NCBI GenBank assembly: GCA_902826305.1
Contig: CADEEH010000005.1
Span: 1-64,000 of the forward strand
Reading direction: 5' to 3'
Origin: an uncultured Burkholderiales bacterium
GTDB lineage: Bacteria > Pseudomonadota > Gammaproteobacteria > Burkholderiales > Burkholderiaceae_E
DNA length: 64,000 nt
Below, in pieces: positions 28,232-36,412 of the stretch. A program made the translations under genes and the position numbers. Every line of letters begins with the position of its first letter. Position 1 is the first letter of the stretch. A model generated the notes under the pieces. That model ran no database searches and was not told where the DNA came from. It saw nothing but the letters and a program-made list of their open reading frames with translations.

Positions 28232-29071
28232 CTACCGGAGCTTCTGCAGATCCATGCCCTGCGCCACTTGCGCCTCCGAAGCATGGGAAGTCCCGGACGC
28301 TGTGGCAGGTCCGCTGGGTTCAACCGTGACCTGCCTGCCAAGGTCGGCAACCGAGGGCTCAACGACTTGCACCTTGACGACACGTCGCAGATCATCGTCA
28401 TAAAATCTACGCTCCGGACCTTTCGGACCGAGCACCACCCCGGTGTTCGCTCCGGGAGTGATCCACATCGGATGCACGAAGACGATCCCGGTGCAACCAG
28501 CGGCAACCACCGCACGCGCGACTTCATCCGACGCGAGAAGCCTTCCGCTGCCGAGGGTTCGATCGACCAGCAGGCCAGGGTACGCCTCGATACCATCGAC
28601 GAAACGAAGTGCCTCCATCCCGCTGACCGCAGGCAACGTCGCGCCCGTCTTGGCCGACACGTGTGATCCCAACCGAAGAACCGAGCGCTGCATATCCACA
28701 GCCTGTTTCACCACCGTGGGATGGAACAACCAGTACCGTCCGCGGACGAGTGGAGCGATCACCTGGCATTCGACCCAGCTTGCCGCTGCATCGGGGAGGC
28801 TGAACACCTCTCTCAGCCTGTCGGACACGAACCGGTTCGTCCCCCAGACGAAGTAATCCGGAGACAACGCCGGATCATCCGGGAGCAACAACACCGGCGA
28901 CGGAAAGTGCGACGGAAGCGGATCGGGACAGGGATTGTCGCCTGGCAGGCTGGCGAAGAATGCCGACATGGCCCCGTCGATGTCGCCTGCATTCATGACG
29001 ACGCTGTGGCCTCGGGCCCGCAGGGCGGTCTCCACGATCGGGTCGCGCTCTACGATCCACAAGGACGGCAT
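28232..29071 (-). CDS. DUF1629/Imm11-like immunity protein
   Basis: A 279-residue cytoplasmic protein. The middle (DYFVWGTNRFVSDRLREV, then a WVECQV strand and GRYWLFHP) resembles DUF1629, the Imm11-type immunity family of polymorphic toxin systems. The ATG at 29071 has GGAG eight bases upstream. A+T content is higher than in the flanking T3SS genes, consistent with transfer. No toxin lies directly upstream, so it is probably an orphan immunity gene. Family assignment is from pattern only. Confidence 0.55.
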   Translation of the reverse strand: MPSLWIVERDPIVETALRARGHSVVMNAGDIDGAMSAFFASLPGDNPCPDPLPSHFPSPVLLLPDDPALSPDYFVWGTNRFVSDRLREVFSLPDAAASWVECQVIAPLVRGRYWLFHPTVVKQAVDMQRSVLRLGSHVSAKTGATLPAVSGMEALRFVDGIEAYPGLLVDRTLGSGRLLASDEVARAVVAAGCTGIVFVHPMWITPGANTGVVLGPKGPERRFYDDDLRRVVKVQVVEPSVADLGRQVTVEPSGPATASGTSHASEAQVAQGMDLQKLR

Positions 29072-29113
29072 CCAAGCAACTCCGCTGACGTGCTGCCGGG
29101 TCTCGGGGTCGGA

Positions 29114-29947
29114 CTACGGTTGCAACAGATCGCCTGGGTAGTTGCGCAGCCCCCGGCAATGCTGATCGTCCAAACCGAACGCCTTGACGGCCGCGACGGC
29201 CTCCAGGCACCAGAATCCGGAGTATGCCCCCTCGATCCGGTCGGATCGATACCAGGCCGGGGGCTGGCTCTGATGTCGGAAGGAAGACGGGCCCGGCTTT
29301 TGGACCTTGCCCAAGGCTTCGTACCAACCTTCCACGAACGCTTTGAGCGCCAGCGCTCCGGCCTCGCGCGATGGTGAGTCGATCGCCTCCAGAAGTCTTG
29401 CGTAAGGGCCCGGGTAGCACAATGCGCTGCCGATCTTCCTTTCCCGCTGCCGCTGGGCGATGACCCGATCGAGAAGTCGGTCCTCGCCTTCGTTGTCGAT
29501 CAGAGCGATCAACCGACACCAGTCATGTTCGTCGACCTCCAGAGTGGTCGCCAGAGCAACGAGCCGGAACGAGAAGACGTACGCATCGAGGTTGAGCGCC
29601 CATCGACGCCGACTTTCCTTGGTCTGTTCAGTCCATTGATGTGCGCCCAGTTCCTCGGATCGCTTCCATGCGTCCAGCAACGGCCCGATGCATTCCCGGG
29701 TGGCCGATACCGGATCGCCCCGGCAATACCGGCGCAGTCCCAGTGCGAGCCACCGCTGCGCAATCTCGAACAGGTATTGCGGCAGATAGCCGGCGTTGGC
29801 GAACGGCTTGGACGCCGATTCCTGCATTCTGGCGATCTGGCCGACGTCGTAGTCAATCCACCTGTCATACCAGGCGAGCGACTTGAGTGGATCGCGCACG
29901 GAAGGCTTCCGAGTTCTCGTAATCCGCACCTGCGATGCGGAGACCAC
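29114..29947 (-). CDS. DUF1910/DUF1911-like (PoNi family) immunity protein
   Basis: A 277-residue, mainly helical cytoplasmic protein. The C-terminal block SGFWCLEAVAAVKAFGLD followed by YPGDLL is the DUF1911 signature of proteins that protect against PoNe-type DNase toxins. The N-terminal half (DPLKSLAWYDRWIDYD) fits DUF1910. Start is a GTG at 29947, 9 bases past the preceding gene's stop. It is third in the series toxin, 101-residue gene, PoNi, DUF1629, 100-residue gene. If it is the cognate antitoxin, the toxin's C-terminus should be a nuclease. Confidence 0.65.
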   Translation of the reverse strand: MVSASQVRITRTRKPSVRDPLKSLAWYDRWIDYDVGQIARMQESASKPFANAGYLPQYLFEIAQRWLALGLRRYCRGDPVSATRECIGPLLDAWKRSEELGAHQWTEQTKESRRRWALNLDAYVFSFRLVALATTLEVDEHDWCRLIALIDNEGEDRLLDRVIAQRQRERKIGSALCYPGPYARLLEAIDSPSREAGALALKAFVEGWYEALGKVQKPGPSSFRHQSQPPAWYRSDRIEGAYSGFWCLEAVAAVKAFGLDDQHCRGLRNYPGDLLQP

Positions 29948-29956
29948 GGTAGCTTC

Positions 29957-30262
29957 TTATCGAAGCTTCGCTGGCTTCATGTCCTCGATGTTCCTGATCA
30001 GCGCCATGCCGGTTCGGCGGTCTCCTGCTCGATAGGCCTCGAGAGCCTCGTCCAGCAACTGCTCGATCACGGGGATCTTGTCGACGTCACGCTTCAACTC
30101 ACCTTTGAGGGCTTGCCACCGCATGTGCAAATGCTCGAAGTCCTCGTGAAGATTCTTGATGACGCCTCCAGGCGGGTAACTGGCCGGCGCACACAGCAGG
30201 ACATGCGAGAGTTGGTCTGCGAAGGCCAGTCGCTTGTCGCCGAGGAGATCTCTCTCTGCCAC
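29957..30262 (-). CDS. 101-residue protein directly behind the toxin-like gene
   Basis: Start GTG at 30262 overlaps the TAG stop of the toxin-like gene by one base (TAGTG), so translation is probably coupled. Small, charged, all-helical, no signal peptide. Close paralogue of the gene at 27645-27947. Position and coupling suit an immunity protein for the toxin's C-terminus, or a T3SS-type chaperone for the large protein before it; the sequence does not decide. Confidence 0.7.
   Translation of the reverse strand: MAERDLLGDKRLAFADQLSHVLLCAPASYPPGGVIKNLHEDFEHLHMRWQALKGELKRDVDKIPVIEQLLDEALEAYRAGDRRTGMALIRNIEDMKPAKLR
29958..30103. repeat. 146-bp direct repeat, copy 2
   Basis: Partner of 27646-27791 (three mismatches). 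It is the 3' half of the 101-residue gene behind the toxin. Confidence 0.85.
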
Positions 30263-33200
30263 TAGCGCCTCCGAATAATGTAAGAACCGCCAAGCTCATC
30301 CGGCCTTACGATCATCACGTTCGTCGCCCCGGGCAGAAAACGAAAGAAGTCTGCAATCTGGGGAGTGCTGAGCAGCTTTACGCCGATAGTCGCGTCCATG
30401 ATCCCATTGGATCCAAAGGTCAAGTCCGGGATACGGTATCGCGTCGGGTCGCCGGGATCGGGCAATTGGCGATTGATGAACACGTTGGCGGTGCTCGGCC
30501 CCTCCGGAATCCCGTTCTGAATCATCCACGCCCGAAGCTCCGAACGCGCGAAAGTATCTGTCCGCTGGCCCAGGAGTGTTGCAAGGTTCTGGCCCCGCTG
30601 GACCTCGAAAGCGCCGAGACGATAGGCATCAGTCGCGACCTGGTATCCGTCATTCACCGCCTGCTGATATCGATCAAAGAACTGACGCTCGAACTCCGCT
30701 GGGCTCCAGCCGGCGTTTCCAATCCTGAGGTTCTGCCAGGACGGCCCCCAGGTGGCGCGCATTCTGTCGTCGTGTGCAACCTGCCGCAGCGCACTCTCAT
30801 ACCTCTGCAGCGTCGCACCGTAGTCGGTGCGAATCACCCCATCTCCATAGATTGCCTGCACTGCGCCGGGTGGTGTCAGCCCGCGGTCGGTAAACTGCCT
30901 TCTCAGTTCGCCCAGAAGCGCCTCCGCCTGGGCTTGGCGGAGTTGGCCCAAGGCGCTCCGGATCTCGATCAATGGGCCCAGCAACCCCGTCGGATCGCTG
31001 ATCAGGTCCAGCAATGCATCTCGATTCCCGTTGCGGACAAACTCGATCGTCGGTCTTCCGCCGGCGCGGTTGCCCGCGCCTCCCACTTGAACGAGATCGG
31101 GATTGACTGCGCTGGCCGGCGCCTCGCCGACCAGTATTCGCTCGCCGCTTTCCGGATCGACGACGTACAGGCGGGCAACCGAACCATCCCTCTCGATGCG
31201 AGCGACCGTGCGACCGGTTTCATCGCTGTACTCGGTCGACACGACCCCGGAATCGTCCTGGCTCGAACTCGACACGCGCAAGCCCGAAGCACTCGGCGGC
31301 GTCGGTGGTTGCAGCGACAGTGCAGCACCCTCCAGGGTGTCGGTGCCGAACGCATCTGCGAGCGATTCGTAATCTTCCGGATTCGAGGACCAGGTCGGGC
31401 TTGGTGCTCCGCTTTCGCCGGTTTCCGCGGAAGACGGAACACCGGACTCGCCTCCGTCGGGCCGCGCAGGATCTTCCCACCCGAACGCATCCTCGAGCCC
31501 CACGTAGTCATCCGGATTCGTCGACCATGTCGGCCGAGGTTCCTCTCGCGTCGGCTGCGGCAGCGTGTTCACCGCCGAATCGACCACTCCGTTGACGAAC
31601 GTGAGATCGCCGTCACCGCCGCGTTCGTTGACCCAGGCACTGGTCACGCCGGCCCCGACCACCCCGCCGGCGAATCGCGCCACATCGGCCGAGACGAGCG
31701 GATTGTCACCGCCCCCCAATGCCTGCGTGATCTCGGCGCCGGAGTTCTGCCCGAAGGCGGTGCCCAGCGCACTGAGCGCACCGTCCTCGAAGTCCCCGCC
31801 GCCCAGTTCGGCCATCAGGCCGCCCTGAGCGACCTGACCCACGGTGCGCGCGACCCGGAACGTGCTCTGCGCATCGGCAATGATGCTGGAGTTCGCCTCC
31901 AGCCCGAGTGCGCCGGTGTTGACCTGGTAGCTGCCGTTGACGACCTGCGACACGTTCGTGCCCTCGGCCACCACCTGCCCGCTGTCCTGCAACGCGGAGA
32001 CCACCTGCGAATCGGTCACGCTCTGCGCCGCCGAAGTCACTCCGTTGGCCACGGCTCCGCCCACCGCCCCCATGGCCGCCCCGCGCAGCACGTTGCTCCA
32101 GCTGAAGTTGCCGCTGATCACGCCGCTGACCGCCGAGGCGGTGGCCCCCGCGGCCGCCCCCCCGGCCACCGCGGCCGCCAGCGAGCCCTGCGCAAAGAAG
32201 CTTGCCGCATAGCCGCCGGTGAAGTACGCCGCCACCGCCACGATGACGATCGTGACGATCGTCTCGAACCAGTCGCGACCGCGGTCGATGTTGCTGTGGT
32301 GTGTGCTCCAGCCCACCAGCGGATGCCAGAACACCCCGTTGCTGTCGTGCAGGTCCGGTGGATCGTTCAGGTTGATGTGCACCAGGTCCTGATCGACGAT
32401 CCGGTCGCCTTGAAGCACCAGCTCCCTGGCCTGCCCGCCCAACTGCACCGTGAACCGCACCTCGTACTGCGGCGGGCCCACGTTGCCCGACTCGTCGGCC
32501 CATGACGGCGGCATCTCGACCTCGCGCCCGATGCCGTACATCGCACCGAACGCCTGGTTGCTCACCAGCTGCTGGCTCACGTACCAGGTGCTGAACGCCT
32601 GCACGTCGAAGCGCCGCTCGGTCACCGTCTGCATCTGCGGCGGTTCCAGCCAGTAGCCGGACTCGTCGGCCATGCCGCCCACCTGCACCTGCACCTGCAC
32701 GTCGTGCCACCCGGCCGCCTGCCGGCTCGGGTCGTTCCTCGCCTGCGCGAGCGCATCGGCGTAGTCGCGATGGATCCTCGCCTGCGCCTGCTCCAGCCGC
32801 GCCAGCATCTCGTAGCGCGCCTGACCGTACCGGCGCACCTGCTCCTGCGCCAGCCCGCTGGTCGCGGGTGCCACCGGCTCGGTGCCGAACTGCAGCACCA
32901 GCACCTGGTTCATGTCGCTGTACAGGTACGCGTCCAGGTCCGCGAGCTCCGCGGCACTGGTCATCACGTACCCGTCGGGCGCACGGCCCTCGGTCAGCCC
33001 GACGTTGCCGCGCAGCGCCAGGTCGATCACGTCCGATCGACCTCCCACGAGCGCGCCCTGGTCCAGTCCGTACAAACCGGCCAGCACCCCCAGCGAGCCC
33101 TGCGCCTGTGCCTGCCAGTGGGCACGGAATGCCGCCTCGTCGAACACCTGCACGTCGCGCGAGCCGCTCTCGTCGTACTGCGTCTCGGTGCGCATGAACT

Positions 33201-33630
33201 GGCCCGCGCGTTCGGCCTGATCGCGTGCGGCCCGGTACTCGGCTCGCACCTCCTCCATCGCCGCGCGCCGGTCCTGCGTCCACTGCTCGCTGACTCCGGG
33301 GGGCGCCGCAGGCAATGCCGATGCCGCCGCAGGCGGGGCCGCAGGCGTGGCGGCGGCAGTGGGCGGCGCGGCGGTCGTCACCGGCGCAGCCGGTTGCACG
33401 GCCTCGCCCGCCGGCGGCGCCGACACCGGCGACCCGATCTGCCCCGCGTCAGGCGCGGTCACGCCGACCGCACCTTCGGCCTGCACGGTGCTGCGCGACA
33501 CCACCGCGGGGCGCACACGCCCGTCGACACCCACCAGACGGCCCGTCGTCGTCCTCACCGTCGTGCGGCCCCTGACCGGCATCAGTTCCGGTTCGTACAC
33601 CTGCACGTTCGCGTCGACTCTCGCGACCAT
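30262..33630 (-). CDS. T3SS-operon polymorphic toxin-like protein, 1122 residues
   Basis: Starts 18 bases after the sctK stop; GGGAG is better spaced for the second ATG (33630) than the first (33633). No Sec signal. Order: Pro/Ala-rich segment (about 55-110); helical region with two related halves, each containing a FDxxAF-like stretch and LYGL or MYGI; Gly/Ala hydrophobic segment (about 455-535); low-complexity linker with a repeated PTWS(S/T)NP(D/E)DY motif; C-terminal domain from about 860. The last 60 residues include YRIPDLTFG, IMDATIGVK, STPQIADFF and MIVRPDELG, resembling PD-(D/E)xK toxin nucleases, though a GVK replaces the usual acidic-x-Lys. Lower G+C begins in this C-terminal part. 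A toxin role is inferred from architecture and the immunity-like genes behind it. Confidence 0.75.
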   Translation of the reverse strand: MVARVDANVQVYEPELMPVRGRTTVRTTTGRLVGVDGRVRPAVVSRSTVQAEGAVGVTAPDAGQIGSPVSAPPAGEAVQPAAPVTTAAPPTAAATPAAPPAAASALPAAPPGVSEQWTQDRRAAMEEVRAEYRAARDQAERAGQFMRTETQYDESGSRDVQVFDEAAFRAHWQAQAQGSLGVLAGLYGLDQGALVGGRSDVIDLALRGNVGLTEGRAPDGYVMTSAAELADLDAYLYSDMNQVLVLQFGTEPVAPATSGLAQEQVRRYGQARYEMLARLEQAQARIHRDYADALAQARNDPSRQAAGWHDVQVQVQVGGMADESGYWLEPPQMQTVTERRFDVQAFSTWYVSQQLVSNQAFGAMYGIGREVEMPPSWADESGNVGPPQYEVRFTVQLGGQARELVLQGDRIVDQDLVHINLNDPPDLHDSNGVFWHPLVGWSTHHSNIDRGRDWFETIVTIVIVAVAAYFTGGYAASFFAQGSLAAAVAGGAAAGATASAVSGVISGNFSWSNVLRGAAMGAVGGAVANGVTSAAQSVTDSQVVSALQDSGQVVAEGTNVSQVVNGSYQVNTGALGLEANSSIIADAQSTFRVARTVGQVAQGGLMAELGGGDFEDGALSALGTAFGQNSGAEITQALGGGDNPLVSADVARFAGGVVGAGVTSAWVNERGGDGDLTFVNGVVDSAVNTLPQPTREEPRPTWSTNPDDYVGLEDAFGWEDPARPDGGESGVPSSAETGESGAPSPTWSSNPEDYESLADAFGTDTLEGAALSLQPPTPPSASGLRVSSSSQDDSGVVSTEYSDETGRTVARIERDGSVARLYVVDPESGERILVGEAPASAVNPDLVQVGGAGNRAGGRPTIEFVRNGNRDALLDLISDPTGLLGPLIEIRSALGQLRQAQAEALLGELRRQFTDRGLTPPGAVQAIYGDGVIRTDYGATLQRYESALRQVAHDDRMRATWGPSWQNLRIGNAGWSPAEFERQFFDRYQQAVNDGYQVATDAYRLGAFEVQRGQNLATLLGQRTDTFARSELRAWMIQNGIPEGPSTANVFINRQLPDPGDPTRYRIPDLTFGSNGIMDATIGVKLLSTPQIADFFRFLPGATNVMIVRPDELGGSYIIRRR
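31351..31398 (-). repeat. Linker repeat in toxin-like gene, copy 2
   Basis: Encodes PTWSSNPEDYESLADAF. The other copy, at 31486-31533, encodes PTWSTNPDDYVGLEDAF. The repeats are 135 bases apart in the linker before the C-terminal domain. Confidence 0.7.
31486..31533 (-). repeat. Linker repeat in toxin-like gene, copy 1
   Basis: First of two similar 16-codon units (PTWSTNPDDYVGLEDAF) in the linker. Direct repeats here could let C-terminal domains be exchanged. Confidence 0.7.
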
Positions 33631-33648
33631 CATCTTCTCCCTTGTTCT

Positions 33649-34320
33649 TCAGCGCCCCTCGGCAGGGGCGAGCGCTGCCCCCGACCGGTCCGCCCCGAGC
33701 ATCGAATCCACACGAGGCAGCAGTTCTTCGACGGCGCGACATGCAGCGTCGCGCTCCCAGACGACACCCCCCGATGTCACGGAGGATTCGAGTCGTCGCG
33801 GAAGGCGCAGCCGGAGCACCTCCTTCCAGCCGCGGCCGAACGTCGCCGCCGCGCTTGCCAGCCAACGACAACCCGCACGTTCGAGTTCACCCCGGGCATC
33901 GTCGACCAGCAGCGCCGCATCGATCACATCCGGCGCGGCATGCTCGCCGGGCGGTCGCTCGAAGACGTCGACAAACGCGGCACGGCCGACGGCATCACGA
34001 ATCGCCTGCTGTTCGCGGGCACGGATCAGCCGGCGGATCGCGGAAGCATGACTGACGAGACCGAGCAGGGGAAGCTTGTCCAGCAATGCGGCCGACGGTT
34101 CGTGCAGCCATCGACCGAACGCCTCGGGGACATCCAGGTCCCCCAGCTGCCACTGCACCGCCGGGTCCCACAACGCGTCCACGAACGCGGGATCCGCGAT
34201 CAGTTCATGCGCCGAGGGCAACAGCGCAGCAGGCAGTCCGGCGCGTGCAAGCAGTTCCGTCGCATCGGCACCTTCCAGCGGACGGGCCAAGGCCCTCCAG
34301 GGTGCGGTTGCCGGCGTCAT
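33649..34320 (-). CDS. sctK: T3SS sorting-platform protein SctK (by position and pattern)
   Basis: A 223-residue soluble protein directly after sctJ, where ysc-type operons carry sctK. The middle (DVPEAFGRWLHEP then LDKLPLLGLVSHASAIRRLI) is consistent with the weakly conserved YscK/PscK family, which forms the pods of the cytoplasmic sorting platform between SctD and SctQ. Start ATG at 34320, 9 bases after the sctJ stop. Last T3SS gene before the toxin-like gene. Assignment rests more on synteny than on motifs. Confidence 0.65.
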   Translation of the reverse strand: MTPATAPWRALARPLEGADATELLARAGLPAALLPSAHELIADPAFVDALWDPAVQWQLGDLDVPEAFGRWLHEPSAALLDKLPLLGLVSHASAIRRLIRAREQQAIRDAVGRAAFVDVFERPPGEHAAPDVIDAALLVDDARGELERAGCRWLASAAATFGRGWKEVLRLRLPRRLESSVTSGGVVWERDAACRAVEELLPRVDSMLGADRSGAALAPAEGR

Positions 34321-34329
34321 GTTCGTCCG

Positions 34330-35196
34330 TCAGCCGCGCTCGACACCCGTCTGCTCGCGGGATGCGACGATCGCCGATCCGGCCTCGGGCCTCGGATTGC
34401 GGCGCGGCGGTGGATCGCCGGACGAGAACAGGGCACGCATGTCGTCACGAAGCCGCTGTCGATGGCGGAGCAGCACATACGCCGCCAACGCGATGCTGCC
34501 GGCGGCGAGGATCGCCAGCAGCGGGTTGAGCCAGGCGGCCACCGGTCGCGAGAATTCGAGCCCGAACAGAGGCACCCGTGTACGCGCCTGCTGAACCGGC
34601 GATGGCCTTTCGGCCGGGAAAAACGACACGAAAACGGTGTCGAACGTCAGGCCTTCGACACTGCGCAGCACCAGCGACTTGATCGCCGGCAGCATCGGCT
34701 GCAGATCGACATCGATCCGGTGCTTGACGAAGACCGACGCACTGGACACCTTGCTCTTGTCGCTCAGCGGGTCGTTCTGCGGAATCACCAGGTGCACCCG
34801 GGCGGCGATCACGCCGTCGATGCCGGTCAGCGTCTGCGACAGTTCCTGCGAGACCCCGTGCATGAACCGGACACGCTCCTCGGTGGGCGTGGCGACGATG
34901 CCTTCACGCTTGAACATCTCACCCAGGCTGGAGAAGCGGTTGCGCGGCAGCCCGGCCGCGTTCAGCGCATCGACCGCGGTGGCGATGTCGGACGGATACA
35001 CCTCGACGCCCCAGCCCTTGTCGCCCTGTGGCGACTTGGCGCCGTCGATGCCGGCGCGGGCCAGCACCGCGACGATGTCGTTGGCTTCCTGCTCGGTCAG
35101 CTGCGTGTACAAGGGCTCGCGGCAGCCGCACAGCACCAGCGTCGCGCAGAGCGCCAGGGTCCGCGCCCATGCGCCGACCCCGGCGACCGACCTCAA
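34330..35196 (-). CDS. sctJ: T3SS inner-membrane ring lipoprotein SctJ
   Basis: A 288-residue protein with a lipobox (LVLCGC) near residue 24, two ring-building domains (EANDIVAVLARAGI and RVHLVIP), and a C-terminal transmembrane helix followed by an Arg-rich tail. It forms the inner ring of the basal body with SctD. The start is a TTG at 35196 supported by GGAG seven bases upstream; no ATG or GTG in frame precedes the signal peptide. Confidence 0.93.
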   Translation of the reverse strand: MRSVAGVGAWARTLALCATLVLCGCREPLYTQLTEQEANDIVAVLARAGIDGAKSPQGDKGWGVEVYPSDIATAVDALNAAGLPRNRFSSLGEMFKREGIVATPTEERVRFMHGVSQELSQTLTGIDGVIAARVHLVIPQNDPLSDKSKVSSASVFVKHRIDVDLQPMLPAIKSLVLRSVEGLTFDTVFVSFFPAERPSPVQQARTRVPLFGLEFSRPVAAWLNPLLAILAAGSIALAAYVLLRHRQRLRDDMRALFSSGDPPPRRNPRPEAGSAIVASREQTGVERG

Positions 35197-35233
35197 GATC
35201 GTGCTCCGGTGCGACCCTCTGCGCAGCGATCGA

Positions 35234-35644
35234 TCACTGGGACTTCTCGACCAGGGTCTTCACGCTGCCCTGGCTCTGATGCGCCGCCGAGATGCCCGCG
35301 TTGGCCGCGACCGACACTTCGATCAGGAACAACTGCGTCCGCATCGCCGAGTCCATCACCTCGGTGAGCTGCGCGAGCTGCGGATTGGCACCGCCGTTGA
35401 CGTATCGGGTCTCGCGATTCGACGACATGCGCAACCGGAACGCCTCGAACTCCGCTCGCACCTGGTCGATCATCGTGAAAGCACCGGGCTCCGCGCCGGG
35501 CACGCGCGGTCGATTGAAGCCCTCGGCGAAGGGAACGACGCTGGGGCCCCCGGCGCCGCGCGCCTCGACGCCCCGCGGCCCGGTGTCCATCGGACTCAGG
35601 CCCGCGGCCGTCTGTGCGGGGGCCAGCTGAACGGAGACGTCCAT
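35234..35644 (-). CDS. sctI: T3SS inner-rod protein SctI
   Basis: A 136-residue protein starting at 35644, one base after the stop of the preceding small gene. The disordered Pro/Gly-rich N-terminus and the C-terminal helix (LFLIEVSVAANAGISAAHQ ... SVKTLVEKSQ) match the YscI/PscI/HrpB inner-rod family, which joins the export gate to the needle. Placed between the small gene and sctJ as in ysc operons. Confidence 0.75.
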   Translation of the reverse strand: MDVSVQLAPAQTAAGLSPMDTGPRGVEARGAGGPSVVPFAEGFNRPRVPGAEPGAFTMIDQVRAEFEAFRLRMSSNRETRYVNGGANPQLAQLTEVMDSAMRTQLFLIEVSVAANAGISAAHQSQGSVKTLVEKSQ

Positions 35645-35645
35645 G

Positions 35646-35897
35646 TCAGAGGCCCTCCTCGCTGCCGATCTCGCTGACGCGTTTCTCGGCTTCCTCACGG
35701 ATCTTGGCTGCTTCCTGCGAAATCTGCATGAAGCCCTGCATCATCAGCATCGAGGTCAGTTCGATGTACATCTCCTCGGCCGCCTGCTCCTCGGTTGTCG
35801 CCGCAGCACCGGTGTCGCCGCTCGCGGGTGGCGCTTCGGATGGCGCCGCATCGGCTGCCACCACAGGATCACTTGCCGCAATTGCATTGACTGCCAT
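35646..35897 (-). CDS. Small T3SS-operon protein, function unknown
   Basis: An 83-residue protein; the ATG at 35897 has GAGGAG six bases upstream (an ATG two codons earlier touches it). An Ala/Pro-rich first half precedes an amphipathic helix with several methionines (MLMMQGFMQISQEAAKI) and an acidic end. It lies where Yersinia has yscH but does not resemble YscH. Small, helical and unanchored, it could be a secreted subunit (an alternative needle candidate) or a chaperone. Confidence 0.6.
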   Translation of the reverse strand: MAVNAIAASDPVVAADAAPSEAPPASGDTGAAATTEEQAAEEMYIELTSMLMMQGFMQISQEAAKIREEAEKRVSEIGSEEGL

Positions 35898-35927
35898 GCC
35901 CATCTCCTCGAATGAACGTCTCGGGTC

Positions 35928-36350
35928 TCACACCCGCCGGCCGATCATGGCCGCCGGCAAGGATGCGGGTTGCTCCGCGTCCTGCCTGGCCACGCCCAGC
36001 ACCGCACGCGCCAGATCCGCGGCGACGCCGTCCTGCATCCGCCTGAGCGACTCGTGTGCGTGCTCTTCCCAACCGGTGCGCCCGCAGTCCTTCATGAACT
36101 TGGCCAGCAGGCTGCGCGTGAATACCGCCTGCGGATAGTCGCGCAGGACTTCTTCCAGACCCCGGATCGCATCGTCACGACGACCCCGGCCATAGGCCAG
36201 CGTCGCCAGTCCGATCCGCGGATACGGATTGGCGGTCTGGATGTCGGCCAGGGCACTGAACAGGTCCTCGCTCTCGCGATACATGCTCTCGTCGAGCGCC
36301 CAGAACCCGATCTCGACCAGCAGAAGGACTTCGTCCGATTCCAACATCAT
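35928..36350 (-). CDS. sctG: TPR protein SctG / HrpB1-like
   Basis: A 140-residue helical protein built of TPR-like pairs (LLLVEIGFWALDE, GLATLAYGRGRRDDAI, FTRSLLAKFMKD). It resembles the YscG/PscG needle chaperone and the HrpB1/HrpK family. In Ysc systems SctG with SctE keeps the needle subunit soluble. The position just after the sctF candidate supports that role. ATG at 36350 with GAGG six bases upstream. Confidence 0.65.
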   Translation of the reverse strand: MMLESDEVLLLVEIGFWALDESMYRESEDLFSALADIQTANPYPRIGLATLAYGRGRRDDAIRGLEEVLRDYPQAVFTRSLLAKFMKDCGRTGWEEHAHESLRRMQDGVAADLARAVLGVARQDAEQPASLPAAMIGRRV

Positions 36351-36412
36351 GGATCGCCTCGAAGGAAGCCGGCTGCCAGCCACGCGCTGCCAGACCGGCT
36401 TCCCGCGATGGC

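Noticed and set aside
27646-30103. Insertion sequence or integron explanation for the repeated small genes
   Set aside because: No transposase or integrase, terminal inverted repeats or attC-like sites were seen. The repeats lie within coding sequence.
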